DNA of 42,329 bases, from the NCBI GenBank assembly GCA_009937615.1, contig JAACFB010000035.1, forward strand, positions 1-42,329, given 5' to 3'. Both the position numbers and the translations under genes were made by a program. Positions 1 to 9,455 of the stretch are shown piece after piece (the first letter of the stretch is position 1; each line of letters begins with the position of its first letter). The stretch is from Gammaproteobacteria bacterium. Lineage in GTDB: Bacteria > Pseudomonadota > Gammaproteobacteria > Steroidobacterales > Woeseiaceae. The notes below the pieces were generated by a model. The model was not told the origin of the DNA, did no database searches, and was given only the letters and a program-made list of their open reading frames with translations.

Positions 1-803
1 CGCCAGAGGCGCAGGTTGGGCGAGATTTTCTCGAAATTCGAGCGAAACGGGTTGATGTCGATGCCGCCGCGGCGCTGGTAACGGGCGTAGACGGTTAATT
101 GTTCGGGACTGCAGCGCTCGAGAATATCGATGAACATCCGCTCGACGCAGGCCTCGTGAAAGTCATGGTGCTCGCGGTACGAGACGATATAGCGCAGCAG
201 CGACCTGCGTTCGATTCGCGGGCCCCTGTAGGCAACCAGCAGGCTGCCGGAGTCCGGCTGGTTCGTGACCGGGCACAGGCTCCTCAGCAGGTGCGAGTGC
301 AGGTCCTCGCGAACGATGTCGTCCGGGTCGGCCTCAAGCAATGTGCTGTCGATCTCGTAGGCGTCGCAAACAACCCGTGCTTCGTCAAGACAGTCCCCGG
401 GCAGATGCGCAATGCCGCGCGCCTGCGAAGCCCGATTCAGCCGCACACCAACATCGGCGCCGGCACAGCTGCTCAGATCCTGCTCGATAGTCTCCGCGAC
501 GTCGCTGCCGGCGACAAAACGGGTCATCGCGAAGGAGTCGAGGTACAGCTTCAGCGATTTCGATTCGATGATGCTGGTCGAATCGGCCGGGATACGCAGC
601 TCGACCGCCGCGACAGCCGGCTTGCCGTCGCTGTCAAGCCACGTGAGTTCCCAGGCGTTCCAGATGTCGACGCCCCGAAACGGCAGCTCCTCGCCAAGGC
701 CGAGAACTGTCCGGCTATCGGCGCGCGCGATCGCATGCAGTACTTCCGGGGCGTACTGCCGCAGATACGATGTCGGTCTTCCAAGCGGTGATTCTGTGTT
801 CAT
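1..803 (-). CDS. queF: NADPH-dependent 7-cyano-7-deazaguanine reductase QueF, 3' end clipped
   Basis: QueF reduces preQ0 to preQ1 in queuosine biosynthesis (cytoplasm). I translated the reverse strand from the ATG at 803-801; the frame stays open for 267 codons to the window edge. The N-terminal module contains the ESKSLKLYLDSF segment, close to the E. coli motif. The catalytic cysteine is Cys177 in SLCPVTNQPDSGS and the paired acid is Asp184, with the same 7-residue spacing as in the E. coli enzyme. The C-terminal part reads YARYQRRGGIDINPFRSN, also a family hallmark. This is the long two-module proteobacterial type; by comparison with E. coli only about two residues and the stop lie outside the window. 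It diverges from cphB. Identification is firm. Confidence 0.95.
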   Translation of the reverse strand, partial: MNTESPLGRPTSYLRQYAPEVLHAIARADSRTVLGLGEELPFRGVDIWNAWELTWLDSDGKPAVAAVELRIPADSTSIIESKSLKLYLDSFAMTRFVAGSDVAETIEQDLSSCAGADVGVRLNRASQARGIAHLPGDCLDEARVVCDAYEIDSTLLEADPDDIVREDLHSHLLRSLCPVTNQPDSGSLLVAYRGPRIERRSLLRYIVSYREHHDFHEACVERMFIDILERCSPEQLTVYARYQRRGGIDINPFRSNFEKISPNLRLW

Positions 804-854
804 TTCAGCGGCCGTTGCGGCGAATGCGACTACAGTGTACGACAGTTCCTCGTG

Positions 855-860
855 TACAAT
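855..860 (+). promoter_or_regulatory. possible -10 box for the cyanophycin cluster
   Basis: TACAAT lies 42 bp before the cphB start, in the 98-bp divergent gap shared with queF. No good -35 hexamer is visible at 16-18 bp upstream. The hexamer GTGTAC occurs twice (835-840 and 853-858), 18 bp apart, which could be a regulator site or chance. This is a weak call from base pattern only. Confidence 0.3.
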
Positions 861-901
861 ACCGGGCCTTTTTGACGCCCTGAATTTTAGACGGCGAGTC
901 C

Positions 902-1723
902 ATGAGCCCTTCAGACAAGACCAATAATACCGAACGCGGCTACATCATCCCGATAGGCGGGGCCGAGGAGAAGTTCCACAACCCGGAGATCCTTGACCGG
1001 TTTGTCGAGATCTGCGGCGGCAAACAGGCCCGTATCGGCATCATTCCGACGGCATCCGAACTCGAGGACACGGGCCGCAACTACGAGAAACTGTTCCGTG
1101 ACATCGGTGTCAAGCATGCCAGGGTGCTGCCTTTCGAGACTCGTGAAGATTGTGAACACACCGAGTACCTTGACTACATCGAGAAGTCCGACGGAATCTT
1201 CCTGACCGGGGGCAACCAGCTGCGCCTGTCAACAACCCTGGGGGGAACCGCAACGGCACAGAAGATCCGGCGCCGCAACGCAGCCGGCATGCACGTGGCG
1301 GGCACCTCGGCGGGCGCCGCTTTCATGCCCGAGCACATGATTGCGGGCGGCCTCGAGGGGAGCACACCGCGACCCGACATGGTCACAATGGCGCCCGGGC
1401 TCGGGCTGACCAACAAATTCATCGTCGACCAGCATTTCCGTGAGCGCGACCGGCTCGGCCGGCTGCTCACGGCGCTGGCCTACAACCCATTCGCGGTCGG
1501 TATCGGACTCGACGAGGACACGGCCGCGTTCATTCGCCCGGACGACGATCTCGAGGTCGTTGGCAGTGGCGGCATCACGGTGATCGATCCGACGCACTTG
1601 AGTTATTCGTCCATGGATCGCGCCCGCCGCGGCGAACCCGTCAGCCTGATCGGCGTGAAGCTGCATATACTGGTTGCCGGGGGGCGATTTCATATCCAGT
1701 CCCGGGAAGCTACGCCGGAATAA
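902..1723 (+). CDS. cphB: cyanophycinase
   Basis: Cyanophycinase is an S51-family serine exopeptidase that releases beta-Asp-Arg dipeptides from cyanophycin, a cytoplasmic storage polymer. The protein has 273 residues, the usual length. The nucleophile elbow GTSAGA places the catalytic serine at Ser136. Early motifs PIGGAEEKF (about 17-25) and FLTGGNQLRL (about 100-109) are family signatures. The ATG at 902 follows the queF divergent gap. It is followed 18 bp later by cphA, so degradation and synthesis of the polymer are probably co-transcribed. No signal peptide is visible, consistent with intracellular action. Released dipeptides need an isoaspartyl dipeptidase, which is not in this window. 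Confidence 0.95.
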   Translation: MSPSDKTNNTERGYIIPIGGAEEKFHNPEILDRFVEICGGKQARIGIIPTASELEDTGRNYEKLFRDIGVKHARVLPFETREDCEHTEYLDYIEKSDGIFLTGGNQLRLSTTLGGTATAQKIRRRNAAGMHVAGTSAGAAFMPEHMIAGGLEGSTPRPDMVTMAPGLGLTNKFIVDQHFRERDRLGRLLTALAYNPFAVGIGLDEDTAAFIRPDDDLEVVGSGGITVIDPTHLSYSSMDRARRGEPVSLIGVKLHILVAGGRFHIQSREATPE

Positions 1724-1741
1724 CCGGGCAGGGCAACGCGC

Positions 1742-4528
1742 ATGAAAATAGTCAGCACCAACGTCTACGTCGGCCCGAACCTGTTCGCCCACTTTCGGGT
1801 TATCCGGCATGTGCTCGATCTCGGTGAACTCGAACAGTGGCCGACCTCCCGGCTCGGTGAGGCGTTTATTGAGCCGTTGCTCGAATTTCTTCCGGGTCTG
1901 CATGATCACGGCTGCTCGTACAAGGAGCCTGGCGGCTTTGTTCGGCGGCTGCGCGAAGACGAGGGTACATGGCTCGGTCACGTGATGGAGCACGTTGCGA
2001 TAGAGCTGCAGATTATCGCTGGCTCTCCGGTCACGTTTGGCCGCACGCGATCGATCGACGGCCAGCCTGGCTATTACGACATGGTGTTTCAGTACAAGGA
2101 CGAAACTGTCGGTCTCGAAGCAAGCTTGCTTGCAATAAAGTTTTTGCTGAACCTGCTGCCGGCGGAACTGAAAACCGAAAGCGCGCCGCCGCCAGATTGG
2201 GATTTTACAGAAGCACGGGATCGCTTCATCCGCTATGCGCAGTCGCGTGCGCTCGGTCCGAGCACGGCGTCACTCGTCAACGCGGCGATCGAGCGCGATA
2301 TCCCCTGGCTGCGCCTCAACCGCTACAGCCTCGTGCAGTTCGGTCACGGCCGTTTCCAGCAGCGGATCCAGGCGACCACGACCGGGCATACCGGCAATAT
2401 CGCGGTCGAGCTTGCCGGCGATAAAGAAGAGACCAACGGGATCCTCAGGGATCTCGGCCTGCCGGTGCCGGAGCAGCGTATCGTGCGCAATGCCGATGAC
2501 GCCGTGCGTGCGGCAGAGCGAATCGGCTACCCGGTCGTGCTGAAACCCCTGGCCGGAAATCACGGCCGCGGGGTATCGATCAACCTCAAAACCCCGGAAG
2601 AGGTCGAGGTGGCCTTCGAGAAGGCGAGAGAGCATGGCCGTTCGATCATCGTCGAGGCGTATATCGTCGGCTTCGATCACCGGCTGCTGGTGGTTAACGG
2701 CGCCCTCGTCGCTGCTGCCAAGCGCGAGCCTGGGCACGTCGTCGGCGACGGCGAGCATACGATCGCGGAACTCGTGGATATCGTCAACGAGGATCCACGC
2801 CGCGGCGTCGGCCATGAAAAGGTGCTGACGCGACTGGAATTCGACCACCAGGCGGAGCGCCTGCTGAAAAAGATTGGCTATGATCACAACACCGTGCCCG
2901 CGAAAGGTGAGACGGTCTATTTACGATCGACGGCCAACCTGTCGACGGGCGGCACGGCGATCGATGTCACGGACATCATTCACCCGGACAATCGCGAGAT
3001 GGCGGTTCGTGCGGTCGAGGCGGTGGGCCTCGACATCGGCGGCGTCGATTTTCTGACCAGCGACATTTCGCTGTCTTACCAGGATGCCGGCGGGGCGATC
3101 TGCGAGGTCAACGCAGGACCCGGGTTTCGCATGCACGTCGCGCCCAGCGAAGGGACGCCCCGGGACGTTGCGGGGCCGGTCATCGACATGCTGTTTCCGC
3201 CGGGCACGCCGACACGCATCCCGATCGCTGCAGTGACCGGCACGAACGGCAAGACCACAACCTCGCGCATGCTGGCGCATATTCTCAAAATGTCCGGGTT
3301 CACGGTCGGCATGACGTCGACCGATGGCGTTTATATCGACGGCAAGCTGACCGTAGCGGGTGACATGACCGGTCCGAAGGCGGCGCAAATGGTCCTGCGC
3401 GACCCGGCCGTCGATGCCGCCGTCATGGAGACGGCGCGGGGGGGCATGCTGCGCAGTGGTCTCGGCTACAACCGTTGCAATGTGGCGGCCTGTATCAATG
3501 TCTCGGGCGATCACCTTGGGCTGCGCGGCATCGAAACGCTCGAGCAGCTGGCCGAGATCAAGCGTATACCGATCGAAATCGCGAAAGATGCGGTGGTGCT
3601 GAATGCCGACGACCCGCTGTGCCTGCAAATGGCCGACTACACGGAGGCAGAGCGGCTTTGCTACGTCACGATGAATTCGTCGCACGCACTCGTGAAGCAG
3701 CACATCCGCGCGGGCGGACAGGCGTTCGTGCTCGAGGAAGCGATGAACGGCCACATGATAACGATCTACGATGGCGAGACGCATACGCCGCTGCTGTGGA
3801 CGCACCTGATACCGGCGACCATCGAGGGCCGCGCGCTGCACAATGTCGAGAACGCGATGTTCGCTGCGGCCCTGGCCTACAACATGGCTATCGGCATCGA
3901 GGACATCCGCCACGGCCTGCGCACGTTCGACTCGACGTTTTTCCAGGCACCGGGTCGCATGAACATCTACAACGAACATCCGTTCAAGGTGATACTCGAT
4001 TACGCGCACAACCCGGCAGCAATCGAAGCGATGTGCGGGCTGGCGGACCGGTTCGAGATTGACGGCAAGCGCATCATCGTGCTGGCCGCGCCCGGGGACC
4101 GACGGGATGAAGATATTCGCGATATCGCGAGTATCGCCGCCGGTCACTTCGATCATTACATCTGCCGTCGTGACAACAACCCGCGGGGCAGGGGTAACGA
4201 CGAAGTGCCCCTGATGCTGAGAGACTCGTTGCTCGAGAGCGGCGTGCCTGCGGAGCATATCGAGGTCATCATCGACGAGCAGGAAGCGACGAATCGAAGC
4301 CTGGAGCTGGCCGAGGCCGGCGACCTGATCCTGATACTGGGCGACAACATCAAACGGACCTGGAAGCAGATCATCTATTTCAACTCGGGCGAGCAGGCCG
4401 ACGACTCCGGCGGCAAAACGCCCGTCACGATCGAGCTGCCCAAAACCGAGGCTTTCAGGTTTGCGGACGACGTCGAGATCATCAGTGATGAGCGCGGCGT
4501 GCGCATCGCCCGGGAAGAAGCCGACTAA
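1742..4528 (+). CDS. cphA: cyanophycin synthetase
   Basis: CphA polymerises Asp and Arg into multi-L-arginyl-poly-L-aspartate using ATP. The 928-residue protein shows the three expected parts: an N-terminal domain (about 1-160), an ATP-grasp domain (about 220-485, with KPLAGNHGRGVSI and CEVNAGPGFRMH) and a Mur-ligase domain (about 490-890) whose P-loop GTNGKTT lies at 500-506. The ATP-grasp domain adds Asp to the backbone and the Mur-like domain adds Arg to the side chain. An HxxEH motif (His80-Glu83-His84) lies in the N-terminal domain. An AGGG Shine-Dalgarno precedes the ATG, 18 bp after cphB. Length is slightly above the usual 870-900 residues because of a C-terminal tail. It is followed 10 bp later by a Mur-ligase paralogue. 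Confidence 0.97.
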   Translation: MKIVSTNVYVGPNLFAHFRVIRHVLDLGELEQWPTSRLGEAFIEPLLEFLPGLHDHGCSYKEPGGFVRRLREDEGTWLGHVMEHVAIELQIIAGSPVTFGRTRSIDGQPGYYDMVFQYKDETVGLEASLLAIKFLLNLLPAELKTESAPPPDWDFTEARDRFIRYAQSRALGPSTASLVNAAIERDIPWLRLNRYSLVQFGHGRFQQRIQATTTGHTGNIAVELAGDKEETNGILRDLGLPVPEQRIVRNADDAVRAAERIGYPVVLKPLAGNHGRGVSINLKTPEEVEVAFEKAREHGRSIIVEAYIVGFDHRLLVVNGALVAAAKREPGHVVGDGEHTIAELVDIVNEDPRRGVGHEKVLTRLEFDHQAERLLKKIGYDHNTVPAKGETVYLRSTANLSTGGTAIDVTDIIHPDNREMAVRAVEAVGLDIGGVDFLTSDISLSYQDAGGAICEVNAGPGFRMHVAPSEGTPRDVAGPVIDMLFPPGTPTRIPIAAVTGTNGKTTTSRMLAHILKMSGFTVGMTSTDGVYIDGKLTVAGDMTGPKAAQMVLRDPAVDAAVMETARGGMLRSGLGYNRCNVAACINVSGDHLGLRGIETLEQLAEIKRIPIEIAKDAVVLNADDPLCLQMADYTEAERLCYVTMNSSHALVKQHIRAGGQAFVLEEAMNGHMITIYDGETHTPLLWTHLIPATIEGRALHNVENAMFAAALAYNMAIGIEDIRHGLRTFDSTFFQAPGRMNIYNEHPFKVILDYAHNPAAIEAMCGLADRFEIDGKRIIVLAAPGDRRDEDIRDIASIAAGHFDHYICRRDNNPRGRGNDEVPLMLRDSLLESGVPAEHIEVIIDEQEATNRSLELAEAGDLILILGDNIKRTWKQIIYFNSGEQADDSGGKTPVTIELPKTEAFRFADDVEIISDERGVRIAREEAD

Positions 4529-4538
4529 GCCGCTGCTG

Positions 4539-6215
4539 ATGGAGTTCATCGACGCCCGCAGACTGACCGGCCCGAGCCTGCTGTTCGACGAGCCGGGTTC
4601 GATACTCGACGTCAGCTGCTCTCCTGAGGAAGCGGCGCGACTGATCCCGGTCTGGAGGGCCAATGTCCAGCGCATGCTGGCGGAACTGGACTGGCGTCAA
4701 GAGCCCAAGTTCGCGTCCGTGTTGCTGGCCGGCGGTGTCAGCGTCGGCTTTACAGCCCCTATCGATGCGCTGTACGCGGCATCCGAACTCAATGAGTGGG
4801 CGTGGGCCCAGTGTGACGCCGACCTCCAGGGCGCGGACGTGCCGGACTTTGCGGCGACGCTATCGGCGCTGCAGACGTCGCGGGAGGAAGAGTCCAATCC
4901 TGTGCTGCTCGCCCTCGAGGCGGCGGCGGCAGCGAGAGACGTAACGCTCTTGTGGGACGACGATGAAGCGTCGTTGGGACTCGGACGGCACTCCACGACC
5001 TGGCCGGTGCGGGAGCTGCCGGATCCCGGCACGCTGGACTGGCAGGCTTTCTCCGACGTGCCGATCGCGCTCGTGACCGGCACTAACGGCAAGACCACGA
5101 CAGTGCGGCTGGCAGCGCACATCATGGGTCGAGACGGCCTGCGGGCCGGGATGAGCTCGACAGACTACATCGCGATCGGCGACCAGGTCGTTGACCGTGA
5201 CGACTGGGCGGGTCCGGGCGGTGCGCGCCTCGTTTTGCGGCACAGCGAAGTGGACATCGCTATTCTCGAAACAGCGCGCGGCGGCCTTCTGCGGCGTGGC
5301 CTCGGCATCACCAGCGCCGACGCGGCGCTGATCACCAACATCGCCCGCGACCACCTGGGCGACTTTGGCTCGCAGAATCTCGAAGAGCTGCTGAATATCA
5401 AGTGGATCGTATCCCGGGCCGTGCGCGACCGGGGCCAGCTCGTGCTGAATGCCGACGATGCGCTGCTGGTCGGCAAGTCAGGCAACTATCCGGGCACCAT
5501 CGTCTGGTTTTCGCTGGATCCCGATAACGAGGTGATAACCGCGCATGCCGGCAACGGCGGTAAAGCGTTTGTGCTCTCGGGCAAAGAGCTATTGTTCATC
5601 GACGGGCAGTCGCGCGAGCTTCTGCTGCGCGAAGACGACATACCCATTACGCTGGGCGGGGCCGCCCGGCACAATACGGCCAACGCCCTTGCCGCCGCCG
5701 CGCTGACTTCCTGCCTCGGTGCGTCGCTGGACACGATCCGCATGGGCCTGAGCACGATGTCCCAGGACGCAAATCCCGGCCGCGGCAACCTCTACAAGGT
5801 CAATGGCTTTACGGTCATTGTCGATTTTGCGCACAATCCGCAGGCCCTGCAGGCGCTCCTGGAAATGGCGCATCGGCTTCCGGGGAAACGCAAGGTGTTG
5901 TGTTTCGGGCAGGCAGGCGATCGAACCGATGACCTTATACGCGAGCTCGCGCGCGACGCCTGGGCGACCGGGCTCGACCGCGTGCATGTCTCCGAGCTCG
6001 CCAAGTATTATCGGGGCAGGGGAGCCGGTGAGGTGTTCCGCCTGATGCGCGAAGAATTGATCAGCTGCGGCGCAACCGACGAACAGATCGAACACCACGA
6101 ACACGAAATCGATTCATTGAATTCGGCGCTGACCTGGGCACAGCCCGGCGATCTCGTGATCATGCTGGCGCTGGAGCGCTCGCAGGAACTCTACGACAAG
6201 CTGAAGAGCCTGTAG
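4539..6215 (+). CDS. Mur-ligase family protein paired with cyanophycin synthetase (no ATP-grasp domain)
   Basis: This 558-residue protein resembles the Mur-ligase half of cyanophycin synthetase but has its own N-terminal region (about 1-165) in place of the ATP-grasp domain. The P-loop GTNGKTT is at 181-187, followed by ETARGGLLRRGLG and a NADDALLVG segment, both typical of Mur/CphA ligases; DFAHNPQAL and the GQAGDR region mark the C-terminal domain. I start it at the ATG 4539, 10 bp after the cphA stop. The frame is open further upstream into cphA, but that part reads as antisense-like composition and lacks similarity to a protein. Expected activity is ATP-dependent ligation of an amino acid or dipeptide; the substrate is unknown. 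Position suggests a role in cyanophycin assembly or in a related conjugate. Confidence 0.85.
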   Translation: MEFIDARRLTGPSLLFDEPGSILDVSCSPEEAARLIPVWRANVQRMLAELDWRQEPKFASVLLAGGVSVGFTAPIDALYAASELNEWAWAQCDADLQGADVPDFAATLSALQTSREEESNPVLLALEAAAAARDVTLLWDDDEASLGLGRHSTTWPVRELPDPGTLDWQAFSDVPIALVTGTNGKTTTVRLAAHIMGRDGLRAGMSSTDYIAIGDQVVDRDDWAGPGGARLVLRHSEVDIAILETARGGLLRRGLGITSADAALITNIARDHLGDFGSQNLEELLNIKWIVSRAVRDRGQLVLNADDALLVGKSGNYPGTIVWFSLDPDNEVITAHAGNGGKAFVLSGKELLFIDGQSRELLLREDDIPITLGGAARHNTANALAAAALTSCLGASLDTIRMGLSTMSQDANPGRGNLYKVNGFTVIVDFAHNPQALQALLEMAHRLPGKRKVLCFGQAGDRTDDLIRELARDAWATGLDRVHVSELAKYYRGRGAGEVFRLMREELISCGATDEQIEHHEHEIDSLNSALTWAQPGDLVIMLALERSQELYDKLKSL

Positions 6216-6223
6216 CTGGGCAA

Positions 6224-6241
6224 GGCCGCCCGCACGCGGCC
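6224..6241. terminator. GC-rich hairpin between convergent genes
   Basis: GGCCGC (6224-6229) and GCGGCC (6236-6241) form a 6-bp stem with a 6-nt loop, 9 bp after the Mur-ligase stop and just before the convergent peptidase stop at 6265. There is no T-tract on either side, so it is at best a weak or factor-assisted terminator. Confidence 0.3.
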
Positions 6242-6264
6242 GGACCCGGTAGGATTTCCAGCCG

Positions 6265-8406
6265 CTAGTTCAGCCCGCGTCTCTCGAGTAATGGCCCGAT
6301 GGCGGGACTGCGGCCGAGGAAGTTCGCATACAGCTCCATGCCCGGGCGCGTGCCGCCTTTGCTCAGTACCTCATTACGGTAGCGTGCGGCCAATTCCCGG
6401 TTGAACAGGTCGGTCTCTTTAAACGCCCGGAACGTATCGGCATCGAGCACCTCCGCCCAGATATAGGCGTAATAGCCGGCCGCATAGCCGCCCGAGAAGA
6501 CATGGGCGAAGTAGCCGCTGCGATAGCGCGGAATGATTTCGTCGATCAGGCCCACCTTCTTCATTGCCTCAATCTCGAATTCGCGCGGCTCGACCCGGGC
6601 CGGCGATTCGAGTACGTGGTATGCCATATCGAGATACGCGGCTGCCAGGTACTCGACCGTCGTGAAACCCTGGTTGAATTTCGCCGACGCGGTGATCTTG
6701 TCGATGATCTGCTGCGGGACCAGCTCGCCAGTCTCATAATGACGAGCGAACAGGCGCAAGACATCGGGCTCCCACAGCCAGTTTTCCATGACCTGCGACG
6801 GGAATTCCACGAAATCGCGCGGCACGCGGGTTCCCGACAGGGACTCATAGGTCACATCGGACAGCATGCCGTGTAACGCGTGGCCAAATTCGTGCAGCAT
6901 CGTCTCGGCCTCGCTCAGGCTGAGCAGCGATGGAGAGTTCGCGGTGGGAGGTGGAAAATTGAAGTTGTTCGTAATGATCGGCGTCACCACGTTACCGTCG
7001 CTTTTCGACTGTGGCCGCAGCGAGTTCATCCAGGCTCCGCCACGCTTTGTCGCGCGCGCGAAGTAGTCCATGTAGAGGATGGCAATGTGAGTGCCGTCAG
7101 CATCGCTGACTTCAAACACCCTCTGGTCGGGGTGCCACTTGGGCAGGTCCTCGCGTTCCTCGAAGCGCAATCCGAACAGCTCTGTCGCAAGCGCAAATAC
7201 GCCATCGCGCAGCGCGTTAACCTCGAAGAAAGGCCGCAGCTCATCTTCATCGAAGTCGTACTTCGCCTTGCGAACTTTTTCGGTGTAATAACGCCAGTCC
7301 CAGCCTCGCAGTTGGTCGTCGATTCCGTCCTCGTGCAGCATGTCCTGCAGCGCGATTCGCTCTTGTTGGGCAACTCGCAGCGCCGGATCCCAGATCTGGT
7401 CGAGAAATTCATAAACGTTTTCCGGTGTTTCGGCCATGTTGTCTGACAGCACGTAGTGTGCGTGGCTGTCGTAGCCGAGCAGCGCGGCGCGCTCGGCACG
7501 CAGCGCCACCGTCCTTGCGACGACCTCTTTGTTATCCGACTGGTTATCGTTGTCGCCGCGCATCGCATAGCCTTCGAATATTGCTTTGCGCAGATCGCGG
7601 TTCGGAGAGTATTGCAGGAACGGATTTATGCTCGCTCGCTGCAATGTAAATGCCCAGCACTCGCAGTCGTGTCCGCGCCGTTTTGCCTCTTCCGCGGCGA
7701 GGTCGATCAGGCTGGCGGGCAGATCGCCGAGATCGGCCTCTTCGGTCACGAGCAGTTCGAAGGTGTTGGTTTCGTCCAGCAGGTTCTCCTGGAACGTGGT
7801 GTCGAGCGAAGCAAGCTCGGAATTGATATCTCGCAATCTTGCCTTCGACTCGTCGTCCAGGTCCGCACCCGAGCGAACGAACTGCTTGTGGGTTTCCTCG
7901 AGCAGCTTCTGCTGCTCGTCGTCCAGGTCGTTGTTTTGCTCAAACACCGCGCGCACTCGCTCGAATAGAGCCGCGTTCAGGTGGATATGGTCGCGATGGG
8001 CGGAGAGCTCCGGTGCAATCGTTTTGCTGGTCTCACGGATCACCTGGTCAGCGTGTGCGGAGTTGAGCGCTGAAAAAACCCGGTTGACCTTGTTCAAGGC
8101 AGCGCCGGTTCGCTCGAGCGCCTCAATCGTATTCGCGAATGTCGCGGGTTCGCTGTTCCCGGTAATTGCGTCGATTTCGCGCACCTGTTCCGCCATGCCG
8201 GCACGAAGCGCCGGGAGATAGTCTTCTGACGCTATCCGGTCGAATGGGGGCACCCCGAAAGGCGCGTCCCACTCGACGAGCAGAGGGTTTGCATCGTTCA
8301 TCGGGGCTCCCGAAGCGGGTCCATGTTCAAGGTCAGGGTCTGATTCACTACCGCAGGCCCACAGACCGAGCGACAGCAGCGCGACACAAAGAATCGGCTG
8401 TTTCAT
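6265..8406 (-). CDS. M3-family metallopeptidase, lipoprotein (Dcp/oligopeptidase A-like)
   Basis: A zinc peptidase of the M3 family that cleaves short peptides; Dcp-type enzymes remove C-terminal dipeptides. The 713-residue length is normal for the family. The zinc motif HEFGH is at 505-509 within ETMLHEFGHALHGM, and the downstream DFVEFPSQVMENW block is the usual continuation. The N-terminus has a lipoprotein signal: a short hydrophobic stretch followed by LWAC with the lipidated Cys at 18, so it should sit in the periplasm on a membrane anchor. Many M3 peptidases are cytoplasmic, so the lipobox is informative. The gene is convergent with the cyanophycin cluster. Dcp versus PrlC/OpdA cannot be separated by eye. 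Confidence 0.92.
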   Translation of the reverse strand: MKQPILCVALLSLGLWACGSESDPDLEHGPASGAPMNDANPLLVEWDAPFGVPPFDRIASEDYLPALRAGMAEQVREIDAITGNSEPATFANTIEALERTGAALNKVNRVFSALNSAHADQVIRETSKTIAPELSAHRDHIHLNAALFERVRAVFEQNNDLDDEQQKLLEETHKQFVRSGADLDDESKARLRDINSELASLDTTFQENLLDETNTFELLVTEEADLGDLPASLIDLAAEEAKRRGHDCECWAFTLQRASINPFLQYSPNRDLRKAIFEGYAMRGDNDNQSDNKEVVARTVALRAERAALLGYDSHAHYVLSDNMAETPENVYEFLDQIWDPALRVAQQERIALQDMLHEDGIDDQLRGWDWRYYTEKVRKAKYDFDEDELRPFFEVNALRDGVFALATELFGLRFEEREDLPKWHPDQRVFEVSDADGTHIAILYMDYFARATKRGGAWMNSLRPQSKSDGNVVTPIITNNFNFPPPTANSPSLLSLSEAETMLHEFGHALHGMLSDVTYESLSGTRVPRDFVEFPSQVMENWLWEPDVLRLFARHYETGELVPQQIIDKITASAKFNQGFTTVEYLAAAYLDMAYHVLESPARVEPREFEIEAMKKVGLIDEIIPRYRSGYFAHVFSGGYAAGYYAYIWAEVLDADTFRAFKETDLFNRELAARYRNEVLSKGGTRPGMELYANFLGRSPAIGPLLERRGLN

Positions 8407-8480
8407 GGTTCATTCTGCGTATTTGAATGCATGGGTTCTGCAACGGTACATAGCATTCGACCCGGCGCTGTTCAGATAAT

Positions 8481-9455
8481 TCAGTCATCGCCGCGGACAA
8501 ATGACACGATCGTGGCAACGACGTCAGCCGTCGTGCCCGGTGACATGATGTCGCCTGCCAGTATGTGGTTGCTCGGATCGCCGACGTCGTGTACTTCAAT
8601 CAACTGTTTGCGCCGTGCCGCGATTCTGTCGAAGGCCTGCCGAGCCGCCGAGGTCGATATAACCTGGTCTTCTGGCGATAACAGCACCAGCAGGTCACGT
8701 TCCAATGTCATGGGCAACAGGGACTGAGTGTAGTCGACCAGCCGCATCATCTCGACGACCGCATCGATCGGGTAGCTGGTTGACCAGTAACGCGCCTGCT
8801 GCTCGTTGTAAGGCGTCCACGTGCGTGTGTCGCCGACGACAAGCCTGGCGATGAAAGGTCCAGCCGGGCCTGTCAGCAGCTGCGCATTGTCGTCCGCCGG
8901 AGCGAAATTCGGTGAGATCAGGATCAAGGCAGAAACGTCGCGTATCGCCGGATGTTCAGCCATCGCCAGCGCGAGTGTCGCGCCTGTCGATGTGCCGATT
9001 ACAACGACCTTGCGGCCTATGCGCGTGCCGATCGTAAGCGCCTCGGCCGCGTCGTCGAGCCAGTCCTCGGCATGGAAATCGGCCATGGGCTCACTGACGC
9101 GTCCGTGGCCGGCCAGCCGCGTCTCGAACAGATTGGCGCCGAGCGCATCGGCGACGAGTTCCGCAGCCGGGGCAAAGGCCTGGCGCGTCGCCGAAAATCC
9201 GTGCAGGTAAACCACGGCGTATTCCGTGGGCTGTCTGCTCGCCTGCCAGCGTATTCGCTTCCCGGTTTCCGGGATCAGGCCATACCGTTCGTCTGCTGTG
9301 CGCTCCCGTTCAGCGATGTATGACTCGATATCAGCCGGCAGGGAGGGCTGGACCGCCGAATTCACCAATGCCGAAGGCGTTAGCAGGAAAACGACGAGTG
9401 CGAGCAGCGCCAGGATCAGCGAGATGTGGATGAACTTGCGCACGGGGCTATTCAA
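8481..9455 (-). CDS. membrane-anchored alpha/beta hydrolase
   Basis: A 324-residue serine hydrolase of unknown substrate. One N-terminal hydrophobic segment (about 8-26) acts as an anchor or uncleaved signal, so the catalytic domain is probably periplasmic. The oxyanion region is LHGFSAT (about 84-90), the nucleophile elbow GTSTGA gives Ser156, and the likely acid and base are Asp263 (SPEDQV) and His297 (SNHILAG), a complete triad. The start is a TTG at 9455-9453 that overlaps the end of the upstream EVE-domain gene, so the two genes are translationally linked. Carboxylesterase or lysophospholipase-like activity is possible; I cannot name the substrate. Confidence 0.85.
   Translation of the reverse strand: MNSPVRKFIHISLILALLALVVFLLTPSALVNSAVQPSLPADIESYIAERERTADERYGLIPETGKRIRWQASRQPTEYAVVYLHGFSATRQAFAPAAELVADALGANLFETRLAGHGRVSEPMADFHAEDWLDDAAEALTIGTRIGRKVVVIGTSTGATLALAMAEHPAIRDVSALILISPNFAPADDNAQLLTGPAGPFIARLVVGDTRTWTPYNEQQARYWSTSYPIDAVVEMMRLVDYTQSLLPMTLERDLLVLLSPEDQVISTSAARQAFDRIAARRKQLIEVHDVGDPSNHILAGDIMSPGTTADVVATIVSFVRGDD

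Noticed and set aside
99..791. Forward open frame of 230 codons at the left edge
   Set aside because: It is antisense to queF, which has catalytic Cys and Asp and matching length on the reverse strand.
2921..4675. Antisense open frame of 584 codons opposite cphA
   Set aside because: Arg/His/Asp-rich composition without motifs, and cphA on the other strand has full family signatures.
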